From Burkholderiales bacterium (GTDB lineage Bacteria; Pseudomonadota; Gammaproteobacteria; Burkholderiales; WYBJ01), in NCBI GenBank assembly GCA_022841915.1, contig JALHQN010000005.1, forward strand, positions 62,001 through 126,000: a DNA stretch of 64,000 nucleotides, read 5' to 3'. This document shows positions 8,356 through 17,883 of the stretch, in pieces. A program made the translations under genes and the position numbers. Every line of letters starts with the position of its first letter. The first letter of the stretch is position 1. The notes beneath the pieces are model-generated. The model ran no database searches. It worked only from the letters and a program-made list of their open reading frames with translations, and was not told the origin of the DNA.

Positions 8356-11205
8356 ATGAATCTGCTTGCCCTGATCGTACTGTTGCCGCTCGTCGCAGGT
8401 ACCACGCTGTGCTACGCGGCGGGCCGCATCGATACGCCGGTGCGCCGGCGCGCCACCGCGGCGATTGCCGGCCTGGTCGCCGGCACCTCGTTTGCATTGC
8501 TGATGATGCTCGCGCCCGGGGTGTTCGACGGCGAGACGATGCTGCGGCACGCCGATTGGGTGCCCGCGATCGGGCTCAACGCCAACTTCCGGCTCGATGG
8601 GCTCGCCTGGATGTTCGCTGTGCTCATCTCGGGCATCGGTCTGTTGATCATCCTGTATGCGGCCTACTATCTGCATCACGACGATCCGGCCGGAAAATTC
8701 TTTGCGCAATTGATGCTGTTCATGGCGGCGATGCTGGGCATCGTGCTGTCGGACAACCTGCTGCTGTTGCTGGTGTTCTGGGAACTGACCAGCATCAGTT
8801 CCTTTCTGCTGATCGGCTACTGGGGCTCGCGCGAAGAGAGCCGGACAGGCGCTCGCATGGCGTTGGCCATCACCGGCGGCGGCGGGCTGGTCATGCTCGC
8901 CGGTATCGTCGTATTGGGGCAGATCGCCGGTACGTTCGATTTGTCCGCGATGATGGGCCGCGGTGCCGAGATTCAGGCGCATCCGCTGTATCCGGTCGCC
9001 CTGGGCCTGATCCTGGTGGGATGCTTCACCAAGAGCGCGCAACTGCCGTTCCACTTCTGGCTGCCCGAGGCGATGGCCGCGCCCACCCCGGTGTCGGCCT
9101 ACCTGCATTCGGCCACCATGGTGAAGGCCGGCTTGTTCATGATGATGCGGCTGTACCCGGTGCTGGGCGGCACGCTGCTGTTCGAGAGCGTGGTCGCCAG
9201 CATCGGCTTGGCAACCATGGTGTTCGCTGCCTTCGTCGCCGTGTTCAAGCACGATCTGAAGGGGCTGCTCGCCTACAGCACGATCAGCCACCTCGGTTTG
9301 ATCACTTTCCTGATCGGGCTCGGATCCCCCTTGTCGGCCGTGGTCGCGGTGTTCCATGTCCTCAATCACGCGGCATTCAAGGCGGCGCTTTTCATGAGCG
9401 CCGGCATCGTCGATCACGAGACGCACACGCGCGACATGCGCAAGCTCGGCGGGTTGATGGCGATGATGCCGATCATGGGTACGCTGGTCCTGATCGCGTC
9501 CGCCGCTATGGCCGGCATTCCGCCGTTCAATGGCTTCATCAGCAAGGAGATGATGCTCGACGCCGCGCTGCAGGGAGCCGGCATGTGGGGCGACTTCGGC
9601 TGGCTGATGCCGGTGCTTGCGACCGCGGGCGGGCTCTTTTCCATGGCCTATTCCCTGCGGCTGGTGCACGATACCTTCTTCAACGGTCCGCCGAAGGACT
9701 TGCCGAACGCGCATCCGCACGAGCCGCCCTGGGGCATGAAGGCGCCCGCGGTGCTGCTGGTGACGATCTGCATCGTCGTCGGCCTGCTGCCCGGCGTCGT
9801 CGAGCCCTTGGTGCGAGTCGCAGCGAGCGCCATGCTCGGCGTCCCCGCGCCAGAGTTCCATCTCGCGCTATGGCACGGCTTCAACGTGCCGCTGCTGATG
9901 AGCGCGATCGCGGTGGCGGGCGGCGCCTTGATGTACTTCGGGTTGCAGCGCGGGGGATGGCTGCACCGCTATCTGCCCAGCGGGCGCGGCGGCAAGGCGA
10001 TTTTCGTCGCGGCCATCGACTCCCTGTTCGCCTTCTGCGGCCGATTCACGCGCTTGCTGGAGAACGGGTCCCTGCAGCGCTATGCCGCATGGATGATCGC
10101 CATGGCGGTGGCGTTGGCGGCCCTGCCTTTCCTGACGCATCCCGGCGAGAGTTTGAGTGCCCACGAGCGCACGCTGCTGCCCGCGCCGCCGGTGGCGATC
10201 GGCGTCTGGGTGGTGCTGCTCGTCGTGGGTGGTTTGCTCGTGGTTCAGCATCGCAACCGCTTCGTGGCGGTGGTGCTCACCGGCGGGGTGGGGCTGGTCG
10301 CCTCGGTGGCCTTCATCGCGCTGTCGGCGCCGGATCTTGCCATGACGCAGTTGTCGGTCGACGTGGTGTCCACGGTCCTGCTGCTGATGGGGCTGGCGCT
10401 GCTGCCGCAGTTCTCTCCCAAGGAGTCGAGCATGCCGCGGCGCTGGCGCGACGCCGGATTGGCTGTGGCCGGGGGCGGCGGCATCGCTTGGCTCAGCTGG
10501 TTGATGCTGACGCGCGATCACGACTCGATCAGTTGGTACTTCCTCGATCAGTCGGTGCCAGGCGGCGGCGGCACCAATATGGTGAACGTGATCCTGGTCG
10601 ACTTCCGCGGCTACGATACCTTCGGCGAGATCGCGGTGCTGGGCATCGCCGCCGTTGGCGTATTGGCGCTGCTCGAGGGCCTGCGCGTGAGGCGGCCCGA
10701 GTTCGATCCGGACGGTCGCGCCTGGAGTTTCACCCAACAGCCGCTGATGCTGCGCATGGCAGCGCGGCTGGTTCTGCCGATGGCCCTCGTGGTGGCCGTT
10801 TATATTTTCTGGCGCGGGCACAATCTGCCCGGCGGCGGGTTCATCGCCGGTCTCGTGACCGCGGTGGCCCTGGTGCTCCAATACATGGCCCAAGGTCAGG
10901 CGCGGGCGGACGCCGTGCTGCATAGCGGCGGCGGGCGGCGGTTCACACGCTGGATCGGAATCGGGCTGGGTATCGCCTGGCTCACCGGCGTCGCTGCCTT
11001 CGTTTTCGGGCGCCCCTTCCTCACCAGCGCGTATGGTCATCCGTCGGTGCCCCTGCTCGGCGAACTGCCTCTGGCGAGCGCCGCGCTGTTCGACCTGGGC
11101 ATCTTCATCACGGTCGTGGGCGCGACGATGCTGATGCTCTCGGTGCTGGGCGCCGCCAGCAAGGAGCCGATCAAACCCGAGCACCACAGGAGGGCGACGC
11201 CGTGA
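8356..11205 (+). CDS. mrpA: Mrp-type Na+(K+)/H+ antiporter subunit A, fused to subunit B
   Basis: Largest subunit of the multisubunit cation/proton antiporter, homologous to NuoL of complex I. The 949-residue membrane protein has the proton-antiporter module in its N-terminal half (VFWELTSISSFLLIGYW near 140; LPFHFWLPEAM with PTPVSAYLHSATMVKAG near 230-258). Residues about 796-940 form an MrpB (MnhB) domain with FWRGHNLPGGGFIAGL. The AB fusion identifies a group 2 operon (PhaA/PhaAB type) of six rather than seven cistrons. MrpC starts four bases inside the stop codon, so translation is coupled. The ATG at 8356 begins a hydrophobic helix directly. A longer alternative frame in the same region is a shadow. 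Confidence 0.95.
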   Translation: MNLLALIVLLPLVAGTTLCYAAGRIDTPVRRRATAAIAGLVAGTSFALLMMLAPGVFDGETMLRHADWVPAIGLNANFRLDGLAWMFAVLISGIGLLIILYAAYYLHHDDPAGKFFAQLMLFMAAMLGIVLSDNLLLLLVFWELTSISSFLLIGYWGSREESRTGARMALAITGGGGLVMLAGIVVLGQIAGTFDLSAMMGRGAEIQAHPLYPVALGLILVGCFTKSAQLPFHFWLPEAMAAPTPVSAYLHSATMVKAGLFMMMRLYPVLGGTLLFESVVASIGLATMVFAAFVAVFKHDLKGLLAYSTISHLGLITFLIGLGSPLSAVVAVFHVLNHAAFKAALFMSAGIVDHETHTRDMRKLGGLMAMMPIMGTLVLIASAAMAGIPPFNGFISKEMMLDAALQGAGMWGDFGWLMPVLATAGGLFSMAYSLRLVHDTFFNGPPKDLPNAHPHEPPWGMKAPAVLLVTICIVVGLLPGVVEPLVRVAASAMLGVPAPEFHLALWHGFNVPLLMSAIAVAGGALMYFGLQRGGWLHRYLPSGRGGKAIFVAAIDSLFAFCGRFTRLLENGSLQRYAAWMIAMAVALAALPFLTHPGESLSAHERTLLPAPPVAIGVWVVLLVVGGLLVVQHRNRFVAVVLTGGVGLVASVAFIALSAPDLAMTQLSVDVVSTVLLLMGLALLPQFSPKESSMPRRWRDAGLAVAGGGGIAWLSWLMLTRDHDSISWYFLDQSVPGGGGTNMVNVILVDFRGYDTFGEIAVLGIAAVGVLALLEGLRVRRPEFDPDGRAWSFTQQPLMLRMAARLVLPMALVVAVYIFWRGHNLPGGGFIAGLVTAVALVLQYMAQGQARADAVLHSGGGRRFTRWIGIGLGIAWLTGVAAFVFGRPFLTSAYGHPSVPLLGELPLASAALFDLGIFITVVGATMLMLSVLGAASKEPIKPEHHRRATP

Positions 11206-11552
11206 TCACGATGGAGTTTCTCGTCGCCACCGGCATCGGCTGGGTCGTTGCCATCGGCATCTATCTGTTGTTGCGTGGCCGCACTTTCCCCGTCGTGCTG
11301 GGGCTGACGCTGATCGGCTATGCGGTCAACGTGTTCATCTTCTCGATGGGACGCTTGTGGTCGGCTTCGCCGCCCATTCTGGGGCAGGGGGCCGCGCAGT
11401 ACGCCGATCCGCTGCCGCAGGCGCTCGTGCTCACGGCCATCGTGATCGGGTTTGCGACCACCGGCTTCGTCATCGAGATGGCGCTGCGCAGCCGTTACGA
11501 AAGCCATAGCGATCATGTCGACGGCAAGGCCGACAAGGGCCCCAGCTCATGA
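11202..11552 (+). CDS. mrpC: Mrp antiporter subunit C
   Basis: NuoK-like three-helix subunit of the Mrp antiporter (116 residues). Visible hallmarks are the GIYLLLRGRTFPVVLGLTLI first-loop motif, ADPLPQALVLTAIVIGFATT in the third helix, and a short charged tail. The GTG at 11202 is favoured because aggaggg lies seven bases upstream and gives GTGA overlap with the mrpA stop; an in-frame ATG nine bases later is the alternative. The mrpC stop in turn overlaps the mrpD start as ATGA. Confidence 0.94.
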   Translation: MITMEFLVATGIGWVVAIGIYLLLRGRTFPVVLGLTLIGYAVNVFIFSMGRLWSASPPILGQGAAQYADPLPQALVLTAIVIGFATTGFVIEMALRSRYESHSDHVDGKADKGPSS

Positions 11553-13159
11553 ACTGGATCGGCGAACACTTGCCCATCCTGCCGGTGCTGCTGCCGGCCT
11601 TGACGGCGATCGTCTTGCTCATCCTGGGCGATCACGGCGGGGATGCCCACGCCGGCCACAGCCATCCGAAGCTGATATGGGCACGACGCATCGCGCTCGT
11701 GTCCATGGTGTTGTTCCTGGTCGTCGCAGCGCTGCTCACGCTGGAGGCCGCAGGCGGAGACATCCGCGTCTATCGTGTCGGCGATTGGCCAGCGCCGTTC
11801 GGCATTGCCCTCGTCATCGACCGCCTGGGGGCAATGATGCTGCTGCTGACTGCCCTGGTTGCACTGCCGGTGCTGTGGTATGCGAGCGGTGGCTGGGACG
11901 CGCACGGCCGCTATTTCCATGCACTATTCCAGTTTCAGTTGATGGGGCTGGCCGGTGCGTTCATTACCGGCGACTTGTTCAATCTGTTCGTGTTCTTCGA
12001 GGTGTTGCTGATCGCCAGCTACGTGCTGATGGTGCACGGGCAGGGGCGCGAGCGTTTCCGTGCCGGGCTGCACTACGTGGTGCTCAACCTGGCCGCCTCG
12101 GCGCTGTTCCTGATCGGCGTCGCGTTGTTGTACGCAAAGACGGGCACGCTCAACCTGGCCGATCTCGCCATGCGCGTCCCGATGGTTGCTGCGCCGGAAT
12201 CGATTGTCGTGCAGTCGGCGGGCTGGTTGCTGCTGGTCGTGTTCGGCTTCAAGGCGGCGCTGATGCCGCTGGCGATGTGGCTGCCGGCGACTTACTCGGC
12301 GGCCTGCGCGCCGGTGGCAGCGCTGTTCGCCATCATGACGAAGGTGGGCGTTTATGCCATCGTGCGCGTGCATGGCGTCATCTTCGGCGAGGGCGCGGGC
12401 GACTCGGCCATGACCGTGGAGCCGCTGCTCCTCCCGCTCGCGCTCGCGACCAGCGTCGTGGGCGTATGCGGCGCCTTGGCGGCGCATACGCTGTCGCGCC
12501 TGATTGCCTGGCTGACCGTGGCTTCCGTCGGCACGGTGCTGGCGACGTTCGGGCTGTTCAGCACGGCTGCCTGGTCTGCGGCGCTGTACTACATGGCCAA
12601 CAGCACGCTGGTGATCGCAGGACTGTTCTTGCTTGCCGAACTGGTCGCAGCACAGCGCGGCGATGCGGCCGATAGGCTGGAGCCGGCGTCACCGCTGGCG
12701 CAACCGACGCTGCTGGGATTGTTGATGCTGCTCGGCGCAGCATCGGCGGCGGCGCTGCCGCCGCTGCCTGGGTTCATCGGCAAACTGATGATCCTCGAGG
12801 CGGCCAGCGATCATGCCTGGCAGGTGACGGTATGGGTGATCGTGCTCGGCGTCGGTTTTCTGACGCTGGTCGGCCTGGCACGGGCCGGCAGTGTGCTCTT
12901 CTGGCATATGCGGCCCGAGTTGGCGCCTCAAGGCGCAGCCGGCGCCAGCCCCAAGCTGGTCGGTGCGATGATGGCGCTGCTGGTCACGACGGTGGCGATG
13001 AGCGTCTTTGCGGCGCCACTGCAGCGCTATACCGAGGCGGCTGCCCTGCAGTTGCTCGACCGAAAGGCTTACGCGCGGGCGATCCTCGGCAGCGACGAGC
13101 GTGCCACGACGCGCCCGTATCGCTTCGAGGGCGGTGCGCGTCAGGAGACCCAACCATGA
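11549..13159 (+). CDS. mrpD: Mrp antiporter subunit D
   Basis: NuoM/N-like antiporter subunit (536 residues), thought to carry a proton path separate from that of MrpA. The conserved block LPATYSAACAPVAALF is followed by TKVGVYAIVRVHG, placing the conserved helix lysine at about 265, and GDLFNLFVFFEVLLIASY gives the acidic residue expected in an earlier helix. An unusual His-rich stretch (H29, H34, H37, H39) lies in the loop after the first helix; it may bind metal or be a neutral insertion. The start overlaps mrpC and the stop overlaps mrpE, both ATGA. Confidence 0.94.
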   Translation: MNWIGEHLPILPVLLPALTAIVLLILGDHGGDAHAGHSHPKLIWARRIALVSMVLFLVVAALLTLEAAGGDIRVYRVGDWPAPFGIALVIDRLGAMMLLLTALVALPVLWYASGGWDAHGRYFHALFQFQLMGLAGAFITGDLFNLFVFFEVLLIASYVLMVHGQGRERFRAGLHYVVLNLAASALFLIGVALLYAKTGTLNLADLAMRVPMVAAPESIVVQSAGWLLLVVFGFKAALMPLAMWLPATYSAACAPVAALFAIMTKVGVYAIVRVHGVIFGEGAGDSAMTVEPLLLPLALATSVVGVCGALAAHTLSRLIAWLTVASVGTVLATFGLFSTAAWSAALYYMANSTLVIAGLFLLAELVAAQRGDAADRLEPASPLAQPTLLGLLMLLGAASAAALPPLPGFIGKLMILEAASDHAWQVTVWVIVLGVGFLTLVGLARAGSVLFWHMRPELAPQGAAGASPKLVGAMMALLVTTVAMSVFAAPLQRYTEAAALQLLDRKAYARAILGSDERATTRPYRFEGGARQETQP

Positions 13160-13677
13160 CCGAGCCGGGGCAGCGCGAAGCCGCGCGTCGACGGGGCGGC
13201 TGGTTCGACCACCCAGCGCTGAGCGTGCTGCTCGCGGCGGTTTGGCTGCTGGTGCGCGAAAGCCTCGCGCCCGCCGACCTGATTTTCGCCGTGGTGATGG
13301 GGCTGGTCGTGCCGCGCTTGGCACACGGCTTCCTCGACAAGGCGTTCAAGCCGCGCGCGCTGTTCACTGCCGTGCGCTTCACCTTCATCGTGCTGTGGGA
13401 CATCGTCATCTCGAACATGACGGTGGCTCGCATCGTGCTCGATCCCCGTTCGTCGCCGCGCCCGTGTTGGATCACCGTGCCTTTGGCTACCCATCACCCG
13501 GGCGCGATCACGCTGCTGGCAACGATCATCACCACGACGCCGGGCACGGTGTCGTGCGTGGTCGATGACGTCCGCTGGGAAATCCTGGTGCATGCGCTGG
13601 ACTGCGACGATCCGCAGGCGATGGCGGCGCAGATCAAGCAGCGTTATGAACGGCCGCTGATGGAGATCTTCGAATGA
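13156..13677 (+). CDS. mrpE: Mrp antiporter subunit E
   Basis: Small subunit (173 residues) with no complex I counterpart, needed for assembly and stability of the Mrp complex. It has two or three N-terminal membrane segments and a cytosolic C-terminal domain with the family motif PGTVSCVVDDVRWEILVHALD. The start is set by the ATGA overlap with mrpD; the much longer open frame beginning at 12832 runs inside mrpD and is not real. The stop overlaps mrpF by four bases. Confidence 0.93.
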   Translation: MTEPGQREAARRRGGWFDHPALSVLLAAVWLLVRESLAPADLIFAVVMGLVVPRLAHGFLDKAFKPRALFTAVRFTFIVLWDIVISNMTVARIVLDPRSSPRPCWITVPLATHHPGAITLLATIITTTPGTVSCVVDDVRWEILVHALDCDDPQAMAAQIKQRYERPLMEIFE

Positions 13678-13958
13678 ACGGCTTGCCTTTGATCGAGTGG
13701 GCTCTGAATTTCGCCTTCGTCGCAGTCGGGGCGGCCCTGGTGTTGGCTGCGTGGAGACTGGTGCGCGGACCGGATGCGATCGACCGCGTGCTGGCGCTCG
13801 ACACGATGTACATCAACGTCGTCGCACTCGTGATCCTGCTGGGCATCCGCTTCGGCACGGCGTTGTTCTTCGATGCCGGGCTGCTGATCGCCCTGCTGGG
13901 CTTCATAGCGACGGTGGCGCTCTCGCGCTATCTGAGTCGGGGCGACGTGATCGAGTGA
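13674..13958 (+). CDS. mrpF: Mrp antiporter subunit F
   Basis: 94-residue, three-helix Mrp subunit. The LVRGPDAIDRVLALDTMYIN loop between helices 1 and 2 is the most conserved part of the family and contains the acidic residues linked to cation handling. The ATG overlaps the mrpE stop. Nine bases separate its stop from mrpG. Confidence 0.93.
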   Translation: MNGLPLIEWALNFAFVAVGAALVLAAWRLVRGPDAIDRVLALDTMYINVVALVILLGIRFGTALFFDAGLLIALLGFIATVALSRYLSRGDVIE

Positions 13959-13967
13959 GGAAGGGCG

Positions 13968-14312
13968 ATGGCACTGGATGAAATTCACGGCGTGTGGCAA
14001 GTGGTGATCGCGTTGATGCTGGTCGTGGGCGGCGTGTTCGCGCTCGTCGGTGCGGTCGGCATGTTGCGCTTTCCCGACTTCTACATGCGCCTGCATGCGC
14101 CGACCAAGGCGACCACGCTCGGCGTGGGCGGCGTTTTGCTGGCAAGCATGGCCGCCAATTGGGGGCAGGGCAATTACGGGCTGCACGAACTTCTGATCAC
14201 GCTGTTCCTGTTCATCACTGCGCCGGTGTCGGCGAATTTGATGGCGAAGGCCGCCTTGCATCTGCGCGTGCCGAGCAAGGCACCCGTGCCGGAGGATCAG
14301 CCCCGGCCCTGA
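13968..14312 (+). CDS. mrpG: Mrp antiporter subunit G
   Basis: Last cistron of the operon, 114 residues, three helices. The GMLRFPDFYMRLHAPTKATT signature spans the first cytosolic loop, as in all MrpG/MnhG proteins. ggaag lies a few bases before the ATG. No T-rich terminator follows; the next recognisable structure is the MITE beginning 40 bp downstream. Confidence 0.93.
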   Translation: MALDEIHGVWQVVIALMLVVGGVFALVGAVGMLRFPDFYMRLHAPTKATTLGVGGVLLASMAANWGQGNYGLHELLITLFLFITAPVSANLMAKAALHLRVPSKAPVPEDQPRP

Positions 14313-14718
14313 TGCGCTGCGGCACATCTGCGCCGCAAGCTCATTCGACAGCTAGTGTCCTGAGTCAGAAATCCGCTGAACAAAAGCGCCGAGAATCGGC
14401 GCCATACTTTGTCGGAAATCCTCGCCAGGTGTCCAATCTGGCTGCGGTTTCCTTCGCGTCTGACGCCGATTTCGACACTTTTGTCGCTGAGGCAGTAGCG
14501 ATACCGTTCGGCAAAATGTCAACGGATCTCCGACTCAGGACACTAGCAACCGTCGGCGCGGGTTGATCGGAGTAACGCGCTTGGGTCCCGGCGCATACGT
14601 CGTCTTTGCACTTCCCGCGATCGGCGAACCGAAATAACGCGTCTGGTATGCTAGCCAAGCGCAGGGTCAGGCACGGGGCAGCGCGACTGAAGGCCTGGCG
14701 GCGCCGGAGGAGAGAACC
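14313..14718. other. intergenic region containing a MITE, 406 bp
   Basis: The stretch from mrpG to the ketopantoate-reductase-like gene is non-coding apart from the transposon-like repeat at 14353-14545. The remaining 170 bases upstream of 14719 should hold that gene's promoter, but I see no clear hexamers. An open frame antisense to the region (14365-15012) is a composite of MITE and shadow sequence. Confidence 0.5.
14353..14545. mobile_element. 193-bp miniature inverted-repeat element (IS630/Tc1-like, TA-flanked)
   Basis: Terminal inverted repeats of 24 bp lie at 14352-14375 and 14523-14546. They read ctagtgtcctgagtc plus nine further bases on the left, and the reverse complement of the right end matches at 22 of 24 positions (two A/G differences). 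The outermost bases give TA at both ends, which fits the TA target duplication of the IS630/Tc1/mariner family. A short internal hairpin (14386-14402, seven base pairs) lies just inside the left end. The interior is too short for a transposase, so the element is non-autonomous. It sits neutrally between two operons. Confidence 0.72.
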
Positions 14719-15753
14719 ATGACGCGAAAAATCGCCGTGCTCGGCACGGGCGCGATCGGCAGCAGCGTGGCCGCGGATCTCGTCAAGGCAGGTTACGACG
14801 TGACCCTGATCGACCAATGGCCGGCTCACGTGGAAGCCATGAGGGCACATGGCCTGCGGGTCGTGATGTCGGACGACGATTTCACCGTCCCGGTGAGCGC
14901 TTGTCATGTATGCGATCTGGCGAGTCGCAACGACCGGTTCGACATCGTGATGCTCGCCGCCAAATCCTACGATACACGTTGGCTGACCGAACTGATCAGG
15001 CCCTATCTGCAAGCCGACGGGGTCATGGTCGGCCTGCAGAACGGCATGAACGACGAGGCGATCGCAGCCATCGTCGGCAAGGAGCGCACGCTCGGCTGCG
15101 TGGTGGAGTTGTCGGCGGAGGTCTTCACGCCGGGCCTGGTGCAGCGGAACACGACGCGCAAGAGCACGTGGTTCGGGTTCGGTGAGCTGGACGGCAGCTA
15201 CACCGCGCGCCTGCGTGAAATCGAAGCCTTGATGAGCTGCACGGCCAAGATCTCGCTGACGCCCAACATCACCGGTGCGAAATGGACCAAGCTCGTCAAC
15301 AGCTCGATGATCCTCTCGGTCTTCGGCATGCTGGGACTGCAGTCATGGCAGGCCACCGACATCCCCGAAGTGTTCAAGGTCTGCATCCGGGTGGGGCGTG
15401 AAACCATGGCCGTCGGTGCCGCGCTCGGCTATCAGCTCGAGCCCATTTTCGGCTTTACCGCCGAGCAGATGATGGGCTCGGACGACGAAACCGTCGAGAA
15501 GCTCCTGCGCGCGGTGCTCGGGCATCTGGGGCCGAATGCTCGCAAGGCACGCGGTGTCGTGCTCCAAGACTATCTCAAGGGGCGTCAGACCGAGGTGGAA
15601 TGCCTGACGGGCGTCGTGGTCGAGAAGGGCAGAATGGTCAACGTGCCCACGCCTGCCAACGACGCCGTGCTGTACGTGAACCAGCAGATTCGGGCCAGGG
15701 CGCTCAAGCCCGAAGCTTCGAACATCGCCATCGTCGAAAGAATGATGACTTAG
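14719..15753 (+). CDS. 2-dehydropantoate 2-reductase (ApbA/PanE) family protein
   Basis: NADPH-dependent reductase fold that converts ketopantoate to pantoate in coenzyme A synthesis, or a catabolic relative. The 344-residue protein has the Rossmann GTGAIG at 9-14, AAKSYDT near 90 and NGMNDE, the family's nucleotide and substrate loops. The conserved catalytic lysine appears in AKWTKLVNS near 192. It is longer than PanE (about 300 residues). The gene is followed 15 bp later by a Bug receptor in the same operon, so I infer a catabolic oxidoreductase for an imported 2-keto or 2-hydroxy acid rather than the biosynthetic PanE. ggaggagag precedes the ATG. Confidence 0.85.
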   Translation: MTRKIAVLGTGAIGSSVAADLVKAGYDVTLIDQWPAHVEAMRAHGLRVVMSDDDFTVPVSACHVCDLASRNDRFDIVMLAAKSYDTRWLTELIRPYLQADGVMVGLQNGMNDEAIAAIVGKERTLGCVVELSAEVFTPGLVQRNTTRKSTWFGFGELDGSYTARLREIEALMSCTAKISLTPNITGAKWTKLVNSSMILSVFGMLGLQSWQATDIPEVFKVCIRVGRETMAVGAALGYQLEPIFGFTAEQMMGSDDETVEKLLRAVLGHLGPNARKARGVVLQDYLKGRQTEVECLTGVVVEKGRMVNVPTPANDAVLYVNQQIRARALKPEASNIAIVERMMT

Positions 15754-15768
15754 CTGCGGAGGTCGGCC

Positions 15769-16749
15769 ATGCAGATCCGGAAGTCAATCACAGTGCTGTC
15801 CGTTTGCGCGCTGCAGGGGAGCGCCTGGCTTGCGCATGCACAACCGACCGCCGATTATCCGCGCAAGCCGGTGCGGCTCGTCGTGCCGTTTGCGCCGGGC
15901 GGTCCGGTGGACATCATCGCGCGCAGCGTCGCACCCAAGATGAGCGAGTCGCTCGGTCAACAGGTCGTGGTCGACAATCGCGCCGGCGCCGGCAGCACAA
16001 TCGGCTCGGAGCTGGTGGCCAAGTCGCCTCCCGACGGCTACACGCTGCTCATGGTATCGGGCAGCCATGTGATGAATCCGGCGATGGTGCGCAAGCTGCC
16101 TTACGACGCCTTGCGCGATTTTTCGCATATCTCTGTGATGGCCGAAGTGCCGTCGGCAATCGTGGTCCATCCTGTGCTGCCGGTGAAGAACGTGAAGGGG
16201 CTGATCGCGCTGGCGAAGTCGCGGCCCGGAGAGCTGAACTACTCGAGTCCGGGGCGAGGGACGCTCGGTCATCTCGCAGCGGAGCTTTTCGGTTCGATGG
16301 CCGGCGTGAAAATGACGCACGTGCCTTACAAGGGCGCGGGGCCCGCCTTGGTCGATCTCATGGCAGGCCATGTTCAGGTGTTGTTCGCTGCCTTGCCGGG
16401 CGTGGTCCAGCAGACGCGCGAGGGCCGGGTGAGGATGATCGCCCAGACGGGCAAGCAGCGCTCGTCCTCCATGCCCGACATTCCGACCGCGATCGAGTCG
16501 GGACTGGCGAACTTCGTGGTGGCGAGCCAGTTCGGGCTGCTCGCGCCTGCAGGCACGCCGCGCCCGGTCATCGATCGCGTGCGCACGGCACTGCTCGATG
16601 CATTGGCCGATGCGTCGGTCGGCAAGCGCTTCTCCGATCTGGGTGCCGAGCGGGTGGGCAGCACGCCGGAGGAACACGAAGCGATCACCCGGTCCGAAGT
16701 GGCCAGGTGGATCAAGGTGACGCAGCAGGCGGGCATACAGCCGCAGTAG
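15769..16749 (+). CDS. Bug-family substrate-binding protein
   Basis: Second orphan TctC-type receptor, 326 residues with a signal peptide ending near AHA/Q (about 24). DYPRKPVRLVVPFAPGGPVD forms the first ligand loop and VDNRAGAGSTIGSE the second; HVPYKGAGPALVDL follows at about 185. Co-transcribed with the PanE-like gene 15 bp upstream (cggaggtcggcc precedes the ATG), which makes the two a likely uptake/oxidation pair. There is no permease in the operon. Confidence 0.93.
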   Translation: MQIRKSITVLSVCALQGSAWLAHAQPTADYPRKPVRLVVPFAPGGPVDIIARSVAPKMSESLGQQVVVDNRAGAGSTIGSELVAKSPPDGYTLLMVSGSHVMNPAMVRKLPYDALRDFSHISVMAEVPSAIVVHPVLPVKNVKGLIALAKSRPGELNYSSPGRGTLGHLAAELFGSMAGVKMTHVPYKGAGPALVDLMAGHVQVLFAALPGVVQQTREGRVRMIAQTGKQRSSSMPDIPTAIESGLANFVVASQFGLLAPAGTPRPVIDRVRTALLDALADASVGKRFSDLGAERVGSTPEEHEAITRSEVARWIKVTQQAGIQPQ

Positions 16750-16803
16750 GCCCAGGGGGGCGTCTGCGACAAGCGCGTGGCCGCCGGGTGCCTGCGAGCG
16801 CCT

Positions 16804-17883
16804 TCAGTGGCGCTTGGGCAGCGCCGACACCACGAGCGTCACGATGGTGAGCGGAATCACGAAGCCCATCATGACGCCGGAGAAGGCCGGCAGGGCGCCG
16901 TGGTGCTGGGCGCTCAAGACCAGGTAGCCCGTGTAGGCGGCATAGTAGGCCAGGAACAGCATGCCCTCCCAGCGTGCAATCTCCCTGCCGGACAAAAACA
17001 CCGGCAGACACGCCACCATGGCCGCGAGCATCACCCAGAGATCGAAGTGGCGAACCGCCTCGGGCACGACGAGGCCGTCCAATCCGGTGGCGGCAGCGAC
17101 CAGGCCCGCCAGTCCGATGACGCCAAAGATATTGAAGACGCAACTTCCGACCACATTGCCGACCGCAATGTCGCGCTCGCCCTTGATGGCCGCCATGACC
17201 GAGGCGGCCACCTCGGGCAGCGAGGTGCCGGCGGCGACGATGGTCAATCCGATCACGACGTCGCTCAGGCCCAGGGCCTTCGCAAAGGCAACGGATGCGT
17301 TGACCAGCGCGTTCGATCCGCCGACGAGCAGCACCAAGCCCGCCAACACAAGCGTCCCTTGGACCCAGGGCCGGCTGTCCCAGCGACCGGGTTCGGCAGG
17401 CTGCAGTTCGCTGTCGTATTCGCTGCTGGTCTTCTGCGCTCGCGATTGAATGATCAATAGTGTCGTGTACGCCAGCAACAACCCGAACAGCATCGCGCTG
17501 TCGAGCATCGAGATATGCCCGTCCAGCGCCAGCACGAGCACCAGGACCGCGCCGCCCACCAGGATGGGCGCCTCGCTGCGAATGATCTGGATGTGCACCG
17601 ACAGCGGCGTGATCACGGCAGCCAGGCCGAGGATGAACAGGACGTTGAAGGTATTGCTGCCGACGGCGTTGCCCAAGGCGAGGTCCGTCTTGCCGCTGAG
17701 CACCGCACCCACGGAGACGGCCATCTCGGGCGCGCTGGTGCCGAAGGCGACCACGGTGAGACCGACGACCAGCGGCGAGATGCCCCAGGCGAGCGCGAGC
17801 TTCGACGCGCCGCGCACCAGCAATTCGGCACCGGCGACCAGCGCCACCAGGCCGACCGCGAATAGCCCGAGGTGCAGGATCAT
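16804..17883 (-). CDS. calcium/sodium antiporter (CaCA family, YrbG-like)
   Basis: Inner-membrane exchanger of Ca2+ for Na+ (or H+). The 359-residue protein shows the internal duplication of the family: alpha-1 has [15 protein letters not shown] and [13 protein letters not shown], and alpha-2 has [15 protein letters not shown] and [13 protein letters not shown]. The two Glu residues after the SAP/SLP turns are the ion-binding carboxylates. The second repeat carries Cys where Asn is usual (GSC for GSN). Its ATG overlaps the stop of the upstream sodium-channel gene (ATGA), so expression is coupled to the channel. Confidence 0.93.
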   Translation of the reverse strand: MILHLGLFAVGLVALVAGAELLVRGASKLALAWGISPLVVGLTVVAFGTSAPEMAVSVGAVLSGKTDLALGNAVGSNTFNVLFILGLAAVITPLSVHIQIIRSEAPILVGGAVLVLVLALDGHISMLDSAMLFGLLLAYTTLLIIQSRAQKTSSEYDSELQPAEPGRWDSRPWVQGTLVLAGLVLLVGGSNALVNASVAFAKALGLSDVVIGLTIVAAGTSLPEVAASVMAAIKGERDIAVGNVVGSCVFNIFGVIGLAGLVAAATGLDGLVVPEAVRHFDLWVMLAAMVACLPVFLSGREIARWEGMLFLAYYAAYTGYLVLSAQHHGALPAFSGVMMGFVIPLTIVTLVVSALPKRH

